Of a stretch of 58,999 bases of DNA, positions 34,818 through 43,964 are shown piece by piece. Every line of letters begins with the position of its first letter. The stretch's first letter is position 1. Origin of the DNA: Acidobacteriota bacterium (GTDB lineage: Bacteria > Acidobacteriota > Blastocatellia > Pyrinomonadales > Pyrinomonadaceae); contig QHXQ01000054.1 of NCBI GenBank assembly GCA_003223935.1, forward strand, positions 1-58,999. The letters run 5' to 3'. The notes beneath the pieces are model-generated. The model saw nothing but the letters and a program-made list of their open reading frames with translations. It did not search any database and was not told the DNA's origin. A program made the position numbers and the translations under genes.

Positions 34818-36369
34818 ATGGTGGAGGGTAATAAGCAGAAGCCGGCCACTTTGCCCGACCAAGAACGCGAGCGGGTTGAGGAAAGGTTCAGGCTGGCCCT
34901 TGAGGCCGTCCCGAATGCGATGATCATGATCGATGGCGCGGGCCAGATCGTCTTCGTCAACTCGCAATTGGAGACGCTCTTTGGCTACACGAGGGAAGAA
35001 CTCCTAGACCAGCCCGTCGAGGTGCTCGTGCCAGAGCCTTTACGGCCGCAAAATCCAGCCTACCGCGCCAGCTTCTTCGCATCGCCGCAGGTTTCGACCG
35101 ATGGGCGCGCGCCTCGTGGTCGCCAGCCATTGGGTGCTGCACAAGGATGAGCAAGGCAAGCCGCGCGCGATTCTTGAGATCAATAACGACATCACCGAGC
35201 GCAAGCAGATGGAGGACAGACTGACGCGGTTGGCGACTGCCGTCGAGCAGAGCGGCGACAGCATCATCATTACGGACCCAGCAGGCAATATCCAGTATGT
35301 CAACCCTGCTTTTGAGCAGACGACCGGTTACTCCAGCGCGGAGGTCATCGGGCAGAATCCCCGCATCCTGAAGGGCGGCCAAGCCAGCCCGGAATACTAC
35401 AAGCATCTGTGGGAGACGATCACACGCGGCGAGCAGTGGCAGGGCCATTTCACCAATCGTAAGCGGGACGGCACGCTCTTCGAGGGCGAGGTGACGATCT
35501 CGCCTGTGCGTGACGGTGCCGGCAAGATCGTCAGCTATGTGGCCGTTGAGCGGGATGTCACCGAGCGCCGCCGCGCCGAAGCAGAAGTGCGCCGCCTTAA
35601 CGAAGAACTTGAGCAGCGCGTCGTCGAACGCACCGCGCAACTCGAAGCCGCCAACAAAGAATTAGAAGCTTTCTCCTATTCGGTCTCACACGATTTGCGC
35701 GCGCCCTTGCGCCACATCAACGGCTTTAGTCAAGCCCTACTCGAAGACTACGCGGATAAGTTGGACGAAGCGGGCAAGGGTTATCTGCAAGAGGTCAGGA
35801 GCGCCAGCCAAGAGATGGCGCAATTAATTGACGACTTGTTGCAGCTTGCACGTGTCACACGCAGCGAGATGCGCAGCGAGGTTGTCAACCTAAGCGAATT
35901 GGCGCACGCGGTTGTGGCAGCGTTGCAAGCAAGAGAGCCAGAGCGCACGGTGACCATCAAGATCGAAGAGGGACTGGTGACGCATGGCGATAAGCGGCTG
36001 TTACAAGTCTTGCTCGGCAACCTGCTGGGCAACGCTTGGAAGTTTACTGCGAAGCGCGCGCAAGCAGAGATCAGTTTCGGGCAGGAACGGCAGGACGGCC
36101 AGAGCGTCTTTTACGTTCGCGATAACGGTGCCGGCTTCGACATGGCCTATGTCAATAAATTGTTCGGCGCATTCCAGCGGCTTCATAGTCCAAGGGAATT
36201 CGAGGGCACAGGCATTGGCCTCGCGACCGTGCAGCGCATCACCAACCGGCACGGCGGGCACGTCTGGGCTGAAGGCAAGATACAGGAAGGCGCGACCTTC
36301 TTTTTTAGTTTCGCCAATTTCAAGGAGGCGGAGGATGGAGAACAAAGTGATCTTACTCGTGGAAGATAA
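34818..36369 (+). pseudogene. PAS histidine kinase broken by a frameshift
   Basis: Two overlapping frames give one kinase. Frame 1 (34818-35150) holds a first PAS domain (AVPNAMIMIDGAGQIVFVNSQLETLFGYTREELLDQPVEV in pieces) and loses similarity after DGR. The next frame, from about 35101 to 36369, starts with LVVASHWVLHKDEQG. It then has a second PAS (IIITDPAGNIQYVNPAF), a coiled coil, a HisKA H-box (FSYSVSHDLRAPLRHI) and a complete HATPase (GNLLGNAWKFT, VRDNGAGFDM, EGTGIGLATVQRI). The shift falls at GGCGCGCGCC (35104-35113), and two extra bases would restore frame. About ten PAS residues also seem missing. The second part alone has a usable ATG and could make a soluble kinase, so functional loss is not certain. 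It resembles phytochrome-like/cyanobacterial kinases paired with an Rcp1-type regulator, which follows. Confidence 0.75.
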
Positions 36370-36775
36370 CGCGCGAGACGAGGCTCTGACTCTGCGCGCG
36401 CTCAAGAAGAGCAACATCGTCAACGATGTCATCGTCGCGCGCGATGGCGTCGAAGCGCTCGACTATCTCTTCGGCACAGGCGCGCACGCCGGTCGCGACT
36501 TGGGCGTGATGCCGCAGATGATCCTGCTCGACTTGAAGCTGCCCAAAGTTGACGGGCTTCAGGTCTTGCAAAAGATACGAGCGGACGAGCGCACCAAGCG
36601 TCTGCCGGTCGTCATCTTCACCTCTTCAAGCGAAGAGGAAGACCTGATTAAGAGTTACAACCTCGGCGCTAACAGCTACGTGCGCAAGCCCGTGGACTTC
36701 GAGCAGTTTTTGGAAGCGACGCGGCAGCTAGGACTCTATTGGCTGGTGCTGAATCAAGTCGCCCCCAACGATTAA
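36335..36775 (+). CDS. Response regulator, Rcp1-like single receiver domain
   Basis: 146 residues, receiver domain only. Acidic pocket VEDNARDE, phospho-acceptor Asp in ILLDLKLPKVDG (about residue 68), TSS switch residue, and KPVDFEQF lysine. The ATG at 36335 follows AAGGAGG by seven bases and overlaps the end of the kinase frame by 35 bases, so the two are translationally linked. Family members of this type are the partners of the preceding kinase and lack an output domain. The next gene starts four bases after this stop. Confidence 0.93.
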   Translation: MENKVILLVEDNARDEALTLRALKKSNIVNDVIVARDGVEALDYLFGTGAHAGRDLGVMPQMILLDLKLPKVDGLQVLQKIRADERTKRLPVVIFTSSSEEEDLIKSYNLGANSYVRKPVDFEQFLEATRQLGLYWLVLNQVAPND

Positions 36776-36779
36776 GTGC

Positions 36780-39690
36780 ATGAGCAAAACCTTACGAGTC
36801 CTACACGTCGAAGATTCCGAGCGCGACGTGGCGCTCTTGACACGGCACCTCAAGCGCGCGGGCTACGACCTTGTCTCCGAACGGGTGGAGACGCCTGCGG
36901 CGCTGCGGGCGGCGCTCGCAGCGCAAGCATGGGATGTCATCCTCTGCGACTACTCAATGCCGCACTTCAACGCGCTCGGCGCGCTGGCGCTCCTCAAAGA
37001 AATGGAATTGGACATTCCGTTCATCATCATCTCCGGCACGGTTGGCGAAGCGGTCGCGGTCGCGGCCATGCGCGCCGGCGCGCAAGATTATTTTATGAAA
37101 GATAATCTGCTGCGGCTTGTGCCGGCCATCGAACGCGAACTCGTCGAGGCGGCCAACCGGCGCGCGCCAGCAAGCGGAAGCCGCATTGCGTGTGAGCGAA
37201 GATCGTTACCGCGATCTTGTCGAGCACAGCCACGACCTGATCTGTACGCATGATCTGACCGGGCGCATCCTCTCCGTCAATCAAACGGCAGCCAGAGCCT
37301 TTGGAGTCAAGCCTGAACGCCTCATCGGGCAGGATATTCGTGAAGGACTCTTACCCGAATACCGTGCCGAGTTCGACAACTATCTCGCTGAGATTCAACA
37401 GACAGGCGGCGCACATGGGCTAATGGCTATCCGCACTAAGGCGGGCGAAAAGCGCATCTGGGAGTACACCAATACACTACGCACCGAAGGAGTCGCCGCG
37501 CCGATTGTGCGCGGGCTGGCGCACGATGTAACTGAGCAGAAGCGGGCTGAAACCGAACTCCGCTTTCGGAAGAGCTTGTTGGAGTCGCAGACCGAGGCCT
37601 CTATTGATGGCATTCTAGTCGTCTCCGCACAGGGCGAAATCCTCTCTTTCAATAAGCGCCTCGTTGAGTTGTGGCACATTCCTGAAGCAGTTCTTAGCAC
37701 TCGTTCGGACAAAGCCGCCCTGGAATATGTCTTAGACCAACTGGCCGACCCGCAAGAATTTCTGACGCGGGTAGAGTATCTGTACGAGCATGCCGAACAG
37801 GAGAGCCGCGATGAAGTTTCATTGAAAGATGGCAGAATCCTTGACCGCTATAGTGCCCCGATCAAGAGCACTAAGAATGAATACTATGGTCGGGTCTGGT
37901 TCTTTCGCGACATCACCGAACGCAAGCGGGCGGAAGAGATGTTGCGGGAGACGGCGAAGAGTAAAGCCGAATCGCTTGCTCTGCTGGACACGATTCTCGC
38001 CTCTGCGCCCATCGGCTTCGCCTTCCATAACCGCGCACTGGTCTTTGAACGCATCAACGATACGCTCGCCGCCATAAACGGTCTGCCGGTGGAGGAACAT
38101 CTAGGGCACACGCTGCGCGAGATATTGCCCGAAATGGCTGCGCACGTCGAACCGACCTTCGAGCGCGTGTTGACGACGGGCGAGCCGGTGCTGAACGTGG
38201 AACTGAGCGGCACAACGCCGGCCGACCCCGAAGGACTACATTACTGGCTCGCTAGTTTCTACCCCGTGCGCACGCGCGACGGCGAGGTCTTGGGCGTCGG
38301 CGTGTTGGTGTTAGAGATCACCGAGCGTAAACGTGCGCTTGAGGCCCTTCGTGAGTCGGAAAAACGCTACCGGCTCTTGTTTGAAGCCAACCCGCATCCG
38401 ATGTGGGTTTACGATCTGGAAACGCTGCGCTTCTTGGCCGTCAACGCCGCCGCCGTCCGGCACTACGGTTACACACGCGAAGAGTTTCTGGCGCTGACCA
38501 TCAAGGATATTCGCCCGCCGGAAGACATCCCGGCGTTGCTGGAGAAGGTGGCCAACGTGCGCGGCGGGTTAGACGAGGCGGGCGTGTGGCGGCATCGCAA
38601 GAAGGATGGCAGCCTCATTGACGTGGAGATTACTGCACATGAATTACTCTTCGCCGGCCGCCGTGCCGAAGTTGTGCTCGCCAATGACGTAACCGAGCGC
38701 AGGCGCGTCGAAGCGGCGCTCAGACATGCCGAAGAGAAATATCGAAGCATCTTCGAGCATGCGGTCGAAGGCATCTTCCAATCTACGCCCGACGGCCATT
38801 TCATCTCGGTCAATCCGGCGCTTGCGCGCATACTCGGTTACGCGTCGCCCGAAGAGTTGATCGCCGAGCGCACAGACATCGGCACGCAGCATTACGTTGA
38901 CGCGACTTGTCGCGCAGAGTTGTTGCAGATGCTCACGGAGCGCGATGTCGTAGTGGGCTTCGAATGCGAGGTCTATCGCAAAGACCGGAGCAAGATATGG
39001 GTAGTGGAGAACGTCCGCGTCATCCGCGACGAAGGCGGCACGTTGCGCTACTACGAAGGTTCGATTGAAGACATTCAAGAACGCAAGACGCTCGAAGCGC
39101 AGTTCCGGCAGGCGCAACGCCTTGAAGCCGTCGGCCAGTTGGCGGGCGGCGTGGCGCACGACTTCAACAACCTGCTCACCGCCATCACCGGCTACAGTGA
39201 TCTGGCGCTGCGGCAACTGCGCCCGGAAGACCCTCTGCACCGCAACCTCGACGAGATCAGAAAGGCTGCGGAGCGCGCCGCCGGACTAACGCGCCAACTG
39301 CTTGCGTTCAGCCGCAAACAGGTCTTGCAACCGAAGGTCATTAACTTGAACGCCACTGTGTCGGAGATCGAGAAGATGCTCCGTCGTCTGATCGGGGAAG
39401 ATATAGACCTGCTCACCGTCTTAAAGGCCGAGCCGGGTGCGGTCAAAGCCGACCCGGGCCAGATCGAGCAGGTCTTGATGAACCTTGCGGTCAACGCGCG
39501 CGACGCCATGCCGCACGGCGGCCGGCTGACGATTGAGACGGCGAACGTCAACCTCAACGCGGAGTATGTCAGCCAACACATCGGCGTCGCGCCCGGCCCT
39601 TACGTGATGCTCGCCATCAGCGATACAGGCACAGGCATGTACGCAGCGACGCAAGCGCAAATCTTCGAGCCTTTCTTTACGACCAAAGAT
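36780..39690 (+). pseudogene. Hybrid multi-PAS histidine kinase, frameshifted and 3'-truncated
   Basis: Frame 1 (36780-37253) is a receiver domain (VLHVEDSERDVALL, VILCDYSMPHFN, ISGTVGE, MKDNLLR) that should continue into a linker. Similarity jumps to the next frame (RQQAEAALRVSEDRYRDL) at GGCGCGCGCC (37159-37168); two missing bases explain the shift. The second frame carries five PAS domains (around 37200, 37560, 37990, 38350 and 38730), each ending in a TERKR/QERK motif. HisKA (AGGVAHDFNNLLTAITGYS) follows, then the first half of a HATPase domain (NLAVNARDAMP, DTGTGM, FEPFFTTKD). The G2 box and ATP lid that should follow are missing because the frame runs straight into a RAYT transposase at 39691. 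Kinase activity is very unlikely. The receiver alone remains an intact ORF. Confidence 0.82.
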
Positions 39691-40200
39691 ATGTGGAACG
39701 ATAGAGACATTCCTCTGGCGTATCTCATCACGTTCCGCTGCTATGGAACTTGGTTGCATGGGGATGAGCGCGGCTCGGTAGATCGTCACCACAATCGTTA
39801 TCAATCACCTTATATGCCGCCAAACGAGCAACGGCGACAACACAACACGCAAAAGCTCAAAGGCGCGCCGGTCACACTAGACGCGGCTTGCCGGGAAGCA
39901 GTTGACAAAGCTATCCACGAAACGTGTATCTTGCGCCAGTGGTTATTGCGAGCAATTAACGTGCGCACAAATCACGTCCACATTGTCGTGTCAATTGGCG
40001 ACACAAAACCTGAACGCGCACTCAATGCTTTCAAAGCAAATGCCACGAGACAGATGAGGCAAGCTGGTTGTTGGGCGCAAGCATATAGCCCATGGGTGGA
40101 TAAAGGAAGCAGACGCTACTTATGGAACGAGCGCAGTATTGAACATGCGATTGATTACGTGATTAATGGCCAAGGCGATGAGTTACCTGATTTTGATTAA
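39691..40200 (+). mobile_element. REP-associated tyrosine transposase (RAYT, Y1_Tnp), fused in frame to kinase
   Basis: 169 residues from the ATG at 39691 (MWNDRDIPLAYLITFRCYGTWLHG). The HUH motif is seen as NHVHIVV (about residues 98-104), with the family phrases LRAINVRTNHVH and NAFKANATRQMR. The presumed catalytic Tyr lies near RYLWNERSIEHAIDYV. The gene has no leader or ribosome-binding site of its own: the codon before its ATG is the last kinase codon, in the same frame. It would be made as the tail of the kinase fragment unless translation restarts. A REP hairpin begins four bases after its stop, fitting the known RAYT-REP partnership. None is seen on its left side. Confidence 0.88.
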
Positions 40201-40204
40201 GTCT

Positions 40205-40281
40205 GTCAGAACCGCCTGCGGTAGCGGGCGGGTATGCAATGATGTAACTAAGACCCGCCCGCTACCGCAGGCGGTTCTGAC
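40205..40281. repeat. REP-type perfect inverted repeat next to RAYT
   Basis: Two 29-bp arms (40205-40233 and 40253-40281) are perfect complements around a 19-base loop; the arm begins GTCAGAACCGCCTGCGG. Being directly downstream of a RAYT gene, it is probably the element the transposase recognises. No second copy was found in this window. Confidence 0.85.
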
Positions 40282-40302
40282 TCGCTTGCAGCGTACATAA
40301 GC

Positions 40303-40338
40303 GCAAGGGCGCGGCCGTCCGGACGGCCGCGCCCTTGC
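40303..40338. terminator. Perfect GC-rich palindrome between REP and DUF1501 gene
   Basis: A 36-base perfect palindrome (arm GCAAGGGCGCGGCCGTC) lies 24 bases downstream of the DUF1501 stop. It may act as a terminator hairpin for the leftward operon, although no T-run follows on that strand. Confidence 0.5.
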
Positions 40339-40361
40339 TTTCTCCCCCGTTGATCGTAACT

Positions 40362-41636
40362 TTAACCGAGCACACTGCGAAACTTCGTTGCGCTCGCGTT
40401 GTAGCTCGGAAAGACGCGCTTGAGGTCAACCGCGCCCAAGTGCTTCGCGGCGACTTCGCCGAACACGTCGCGGAAGTCGGTCGTCAAAGCGAGGTCGCGC
40501 CCTTCGTAGAGTTTGTCGGTTGCCAGACCGGGCCACTCGCCATGCACCTTGCCGCCGCGCACCGCGCCGCCGATGATGAACATCGCGTTGGCGTGGCCGT
40601 GATCCGTGCCCCGATTGCCGTTCTCGCGCGCCGTGCGACCGAACTCAGACATCGTCAGGATCACGACATCGTCCATGCGCTGGCCCAAATCCTGATAGAG
40701 CGCCGCGATGCCCTGCCCGAACTCAGTCAAACGCAAAGCCAACTGCCCGCGCGCGTTGCCTTCGTTGATGTGTGTGTCCCAACCGCCGATGTCCGTGAAG
40801 GCGATCTCAAGTCCGACGCCCGCTTTGATCAACTGCGCGATCTGCAAGAGCGAGTTACCGAACTGTGTGCGCGGATACTGCGCGCCGTTCTCCGGCTTGT
40901 ACTGCGCCGGGTTGACGCGCTTCAAAAAGTTGATCGCAGCGAAAGTCTCTTTGCCCGTGCCCTTCAGCGCGTCGCCCGCCGCCTGCTCGTAGATGTCCTC
41001 GAAGCTGCCTTGCACTGCGGCCGAGTATTGACCGGCGCGGATCGTGAAGTCGTTCAAGTTTGAGATGGCGAGCGCGGGCGCGCGCCCTTGCAGGACGCGC
41101 GGCAGATTCTGCGTCAGCGCCACCGCGCGGAAGGGCGAAGCCTGCGGGTCAGCCCCTTGCGTCTGTAGGAAACGATTGAGCCAGCCGTCGTCCGTGGACT
41201 TCAAGCCGGGCGTGCCCGATTCCATGTAATCCTGCGCGTCGAAGTGTGAGCGCGTGTTGTCGGGCGAGCCGGCCGCCTGCACAATCGCCAGACGCTTCGC
41301 ATCCCAGATGGGTTTGAAGCCCGCGAGCGCGGGATGCAGCCCGAAGAAACCATCGAGATCAATGACCGACTCGCCCGCCGCGCCCTTCTTCGGCTGCGCG
41401 ATGGCGAGCGTCGGGCGAAACTCGTAATAACTCTTCTCGCCATGCGGCACGACCATGTTGAGGCCGTCCACCGCGCCGCGCTGGAAGATGGCGATCAAAG
41501 TCTTGCGCCGCCCGCCCGTGATGCGTTCGCGCCCTTGCGCCAATACCGTGCGCTGCAAGAACGACGGCGCGGCGGTCGCCAGCCCGATGCTCGCCAACGC
41601 GACGCTGCTCGATTTCAAAAAGAATCTGCGATTCAT
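40362..41636 (-). CDS. DUF1501 domain protein (Tat-exported)
   Basis: 424 residues from the ATG at 41634-41636, set by the export signal MNRRFFLKSSSVALASIG with an RR motif typical of Tat substrates; the longer open frame is non-coding repeat sequence. SD-like AGAGG lies upstream. DUF1501 features: TLIAIFQRGAVDGLNMVVPHG, FGLHPALAGFKPIW, SPDNTRSHFDAQDYME, DIGGWDTH, LTMSEFGRTARENGNRGTDHGHANAM. The DUF1501 family is related to sulfatase/alkaline phosphatase-fold proteins; function unknown. It is regularly encoded beside DUF1800, as here, and the two are thought to act together in the envelope. Confidence 0.92.
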   Translation of the reverse strand: MNRRFFLKSSSVALASIGLATAAPSFLQRTVLAQGRERITGGRRKTLIAIFQRGAVDGLNMVVPHGEKSYYEFRPTLAIAQPKKGAAGESVIDLDGFFGLHPALAGFKPIWDAKRLAIVQAAGSPDNTRSHFDAQDYMESGTPGLKSTDDGWLNRFLQTQGADPQASPFRAVALTQNLPRVLQGRAPALAISNLNDFTIRAGQYSAAVQGSFEDIYEQAAGDALKGTGKETFAAINFLKRVNPAQYKPENGAQYPRTQFGNSLLQIAQLIKAGVGLEIAFTDIGGWDTHINEGNARGQLALRLTEFGQGIAALYQDLGQRMDDVVILTMSEFGRTARENGNRGTDHGHANAMFIIGGAVRGGKVHGEWPGLATDKLYEGRDLALTTDFRDVFGEVAAKHLGAVDLKRVFPSYNASATKFRSVLG

Positions 41637-41663
41637 AGTTACACCTCTAAAGTTGAAACTATC

Positions 41664-41716
41664 AGCGTTCAGCCGCCAGCTTTCAGCTAAAGACCCAAAG
41701 CTGTCGGCTGAACGCT
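41664..41716. repeat. Heptad-repeat inverted element E6 (DUF1800/DUF1501 junction)
   Basis: Left arm (41664-41683) and right arm (41697-41716) match at 19 of 20 positions. Inside the left arm the 7-nt phase is visible as AGCGTTC/AGCCGCC/AGCTTTC/AGCTAAA (shared AGC at every seventh base). Loop about 13 bases. On the minus strand it lies between the DUF1800 stop and the DUF1501 start. Confidence 0.7.
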
Positions 41717-41721
41717 TCAGG

Positions 41722-43836
41722 TCATTGTCTCTGAAACTCGGGCGAGCCGAGTATGAGCGCGGCGATGCGCGCGACCTCCGCATTGACGGGCGGCGCATTG
41801 TTGGTTGCCAACTGACCGAACTGCGCCATGAGCCGGCGCGCGCGTTGGTTCTGTCCGCCCGCATCCAGCAACGCTGCATCGTCGGCCGCTTGCGTTGCGG
41901 CGGGGCCGGTTTTCGGCATCGTCGCCGTGTCCGGCGGCGGCGCGGTCGCAGCTTCGTTCAGTCTCTTCAAAAGCGATGCCTTTGTCTGCTGCGACATGTC
42001 GCCTTGCAGGATCACGGCCACGAACTGATCGAGCACGCGCGCCTGATCAATTTTGCTGCCGGGCGTGGCCGATGCACCGACGAACTTCGTCAGATCAACG
42101 CGCGTGCCCGGAATGCGGTTCGCGGCCAGAGCGAGCGCGAAGTTGATGCGTTCAAGCAACGCGCCCGTGTTAACCCAATGCTCGGCCGTATCAGGATAAC
42201 CCGTAGGCGGTTGATATTGATAGAGCGGCTCGCCCATGCGCGCGATCCATTGATGCAGTTGGGGCCCGCCCGTCGTGTCGCCGCCCAAAGCGCGAATGGC
42301 ACTGACGGCGAGTTCAAACGGCGTCTTGATCTTGGCGCGGAAGTTCTCCGGCGCGTTGAACTCCGGCGACGTAAAGATCGCTTTCAATGTCTCGCGTATG
42401 TCGCCGTCGGACTTGGTGAAGGCAGCCGCAACACGATTAACCAACGCAGGCGTCGGTTCGTCCATGACGAACTTGCGACAGAGTTTCGTGGCGATGAATT
42501 TCGCGGTCGAAGGATGATGCGCGAGTATGTCCAAGACCATCAGCCCATCGCTCATGCCGCCACCCGCAGGAATCTTGTGCCCGAGCACCAGCTTCTCGCC
42601 GTTGTCGTGTTGCCGCGGGTTGAAATAGAACGAGCCTTCGCGTTCGGCCATCGCACCCGTCATCAAGCCTGCGCCACCGCGCGGCGCGATGATGGTCCAG
42701 CCCGTGAAGCAGCGCGCCACCTCTTGCACGTCCCTTTGCGTGTAGCCGCCGTCAACGCCGAGCGTGTGTAGCTCCATCAACTCGCGCGCATAGTTCTCGT
42801 TGATGCCGCGCTTGGCGCGTTGCTGTTGCTGTTGCGGTCGCGCTTGCTGGCGCATCTGTTCGAGCCGCGCTTGGGCGCGCGGGTTGTTGCCCAATAGTTG
42901 CCGCAAGCCCCGCCCGTCGCCGCCTTGCGGCGCGTTCGGACTGACGCTCTGGAAGTTGTCGAGGTAGAAGAGCATCGCAGGGCTTTCGGCGGTGGCGACA
43001 AGCAGGTCTGAAAACTTGCCGAACGTGTTCGGGCGAATCGTGTCGCGGTCGTAAGAGACCAACAGCCAGCGATCCGCGCCCTTGCCGGCGAAGACGTTGA
43101 AGTGGTTCGTCCAAAAATCAACCATCACCTCTTGCAACTGCCGTTCGCTATAGACCGCGCGCAGGATGCGCGCCGCTTGCAACTCGGCCGTGATGCGCTG
43201 CGGCGGTTGCAAGCCATGCTCCAACATGTAATCGCGGATCGCCTCGCGATACTCTCTGCGATTGGGATCAACGGCGGCGTCATTGGGCAGCCCCGCCGCA
43301 TTTGGCGTAGCCTGCGCAGTTTGCGCGTTCGCCGTCGCATTCGCCGTCGCGTCGGTCGCGTTCTTCGCGCCGCTCGCGTCAGTCGTGTTGTTCTGCGCGT
43401 TCCCTTGCTTGCGCTCTTGCGCTAACGCCTGCAAGTCCGCAGGCAGTTTGCCTTGTCGTTGCAATTGGCGCACAAGTTGACCGGGCTGCGGGAACTTGGC
43501 GAACAGTTCGTCGTTACGCATCGTGAGCGTCGTGAGCGGTGCGAGCTTCGCGCCTGCCGCTGCATCGTCGATCTTGTCTGGATGCAGTTGCTGCTCGAAC
43601 CAATGGTCGAGACCTATCTGATGGACGCGCTCGATGTCGCCGGGGCGCGCGCCGAAGGCGAAGCGATTGAGCACGTGCGCGATCTGTTGTTCTTCACTCA
43701 GACGCCGCGCCGCAGTCTTGGTCTGCGCGCTTGCAGGCATGAGCGGCAACGTGCCGGCCAAGAGCATGAACGTCGCTGCCAGCGCGCGCGCGCGGCGCAA
43801 GGACGAATACTTGCGGGTGGACTTCAAGGTTTTCAT
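41722..43836 (-). CDS. DUF1800 domain protein (exported)
   Basis: 704 residues with a signal peptide (ALAATFMLLAGTLPLMPASAQ). DUF1800 hallmarks: AHVLNRFAFGARPGDIERVHQIGLDHWFEQQLHP, VMVDFWTNHFNVFAGKG, NENYARELMELHTLGVDGGYTQRDVQEVARCFTGWTI, FATPSEFN-like FTSPEFN, and YQYQPPTGYPD. A low-complexity Ala/Asn/Thr region (about 130-180) and a Gln/Arg stretch interrupt the core. Function unknown; it pairs with DUF1501 downstream. Both genes are on the minus strand with a heptad hairpin between them. Confidence 0.93.
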   Translation of the reverse strand: MKTLKSTRKYSSLRRARALAATFMLLAGTLPLMPASAQTKTAARRLSEEQQIAHVLNRFAFGARPGDIERVHQIGLDHWFEQQLHPDKIDDAAAGAKLAPLTTLTMRNDELFAKFPQPGQLVRQLQRQGKLPADLQALAQERKQGNAQNNTTDASGAKNATDATANATANAQTAQATPNAAGLPNDAAVDPNRREYREAIRDYMLEHGLQPPQRITAELQAARILRAVYSERQLQEVMVDFWTNHFNVFAGKGADRWLLVSYDRDTIRPNTFGKFSDLLVATAESPAMLFYLDNFQSVSPNAPQGGDGRGLRQLLGNNPRAQARLEQMRQQARPQQQQQRAKRGINENYARELMELHTLGVDGGYTQRDVQEVARCFTGWTIIAPRGGAGLMTGAMAEREGSFYFNPRQHDNGEKLVLGHKIPAGGGMSDGLMVLDILAHHPSTAKFIATKLCRKFVMDEPTPALVNRVAAAFTKSDGDIRETLKAIFTSPEFNAPENFRAKIKTPFELAVSAIRALGGDTTGGPQLHQWIARMGEPLYQYQPPTGYPDTAEHWVNTGALLERINFALALAANRIPGTRVDLTKFVGASATPGSKIDQARVLDQFVAVILQGDMSQQTKASLLKRLNEAATAPPPDTATMPKTGPAATQAADDAALLDAGGQNQRARRLMAQFGQLATNNAPPVNAEVARIAALILGSPEFQRQ

Positions 43837-43964
43837 GGTAACACCATTTCGTAGCTGTCCAAACTTGAAAATTGCCGCCGGTCGCGCCCGCCCATCTGCG
43901 TTTTCGCGACCACACTAAATACCAATGTTTTAGACGCGACAGTTGGCGCGGCGGTTGAAAAAGT

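Noticed and set aside
35104..37168. Programmed +1 frameshifting at GGCGCGCGCC
   Set aside because: The same decamer is read in frame in intact genes (for example folC), and the first kinase also appears to miss PAS residues, so decay or error is simpler. Kept only as a question in the findings.
41637..41879. Longer DUF1501 start overlapping DUF1800
   Set aside because: The extension is repeat and antisense-like sequence; the Tat signal MNRRFF marks the real start.
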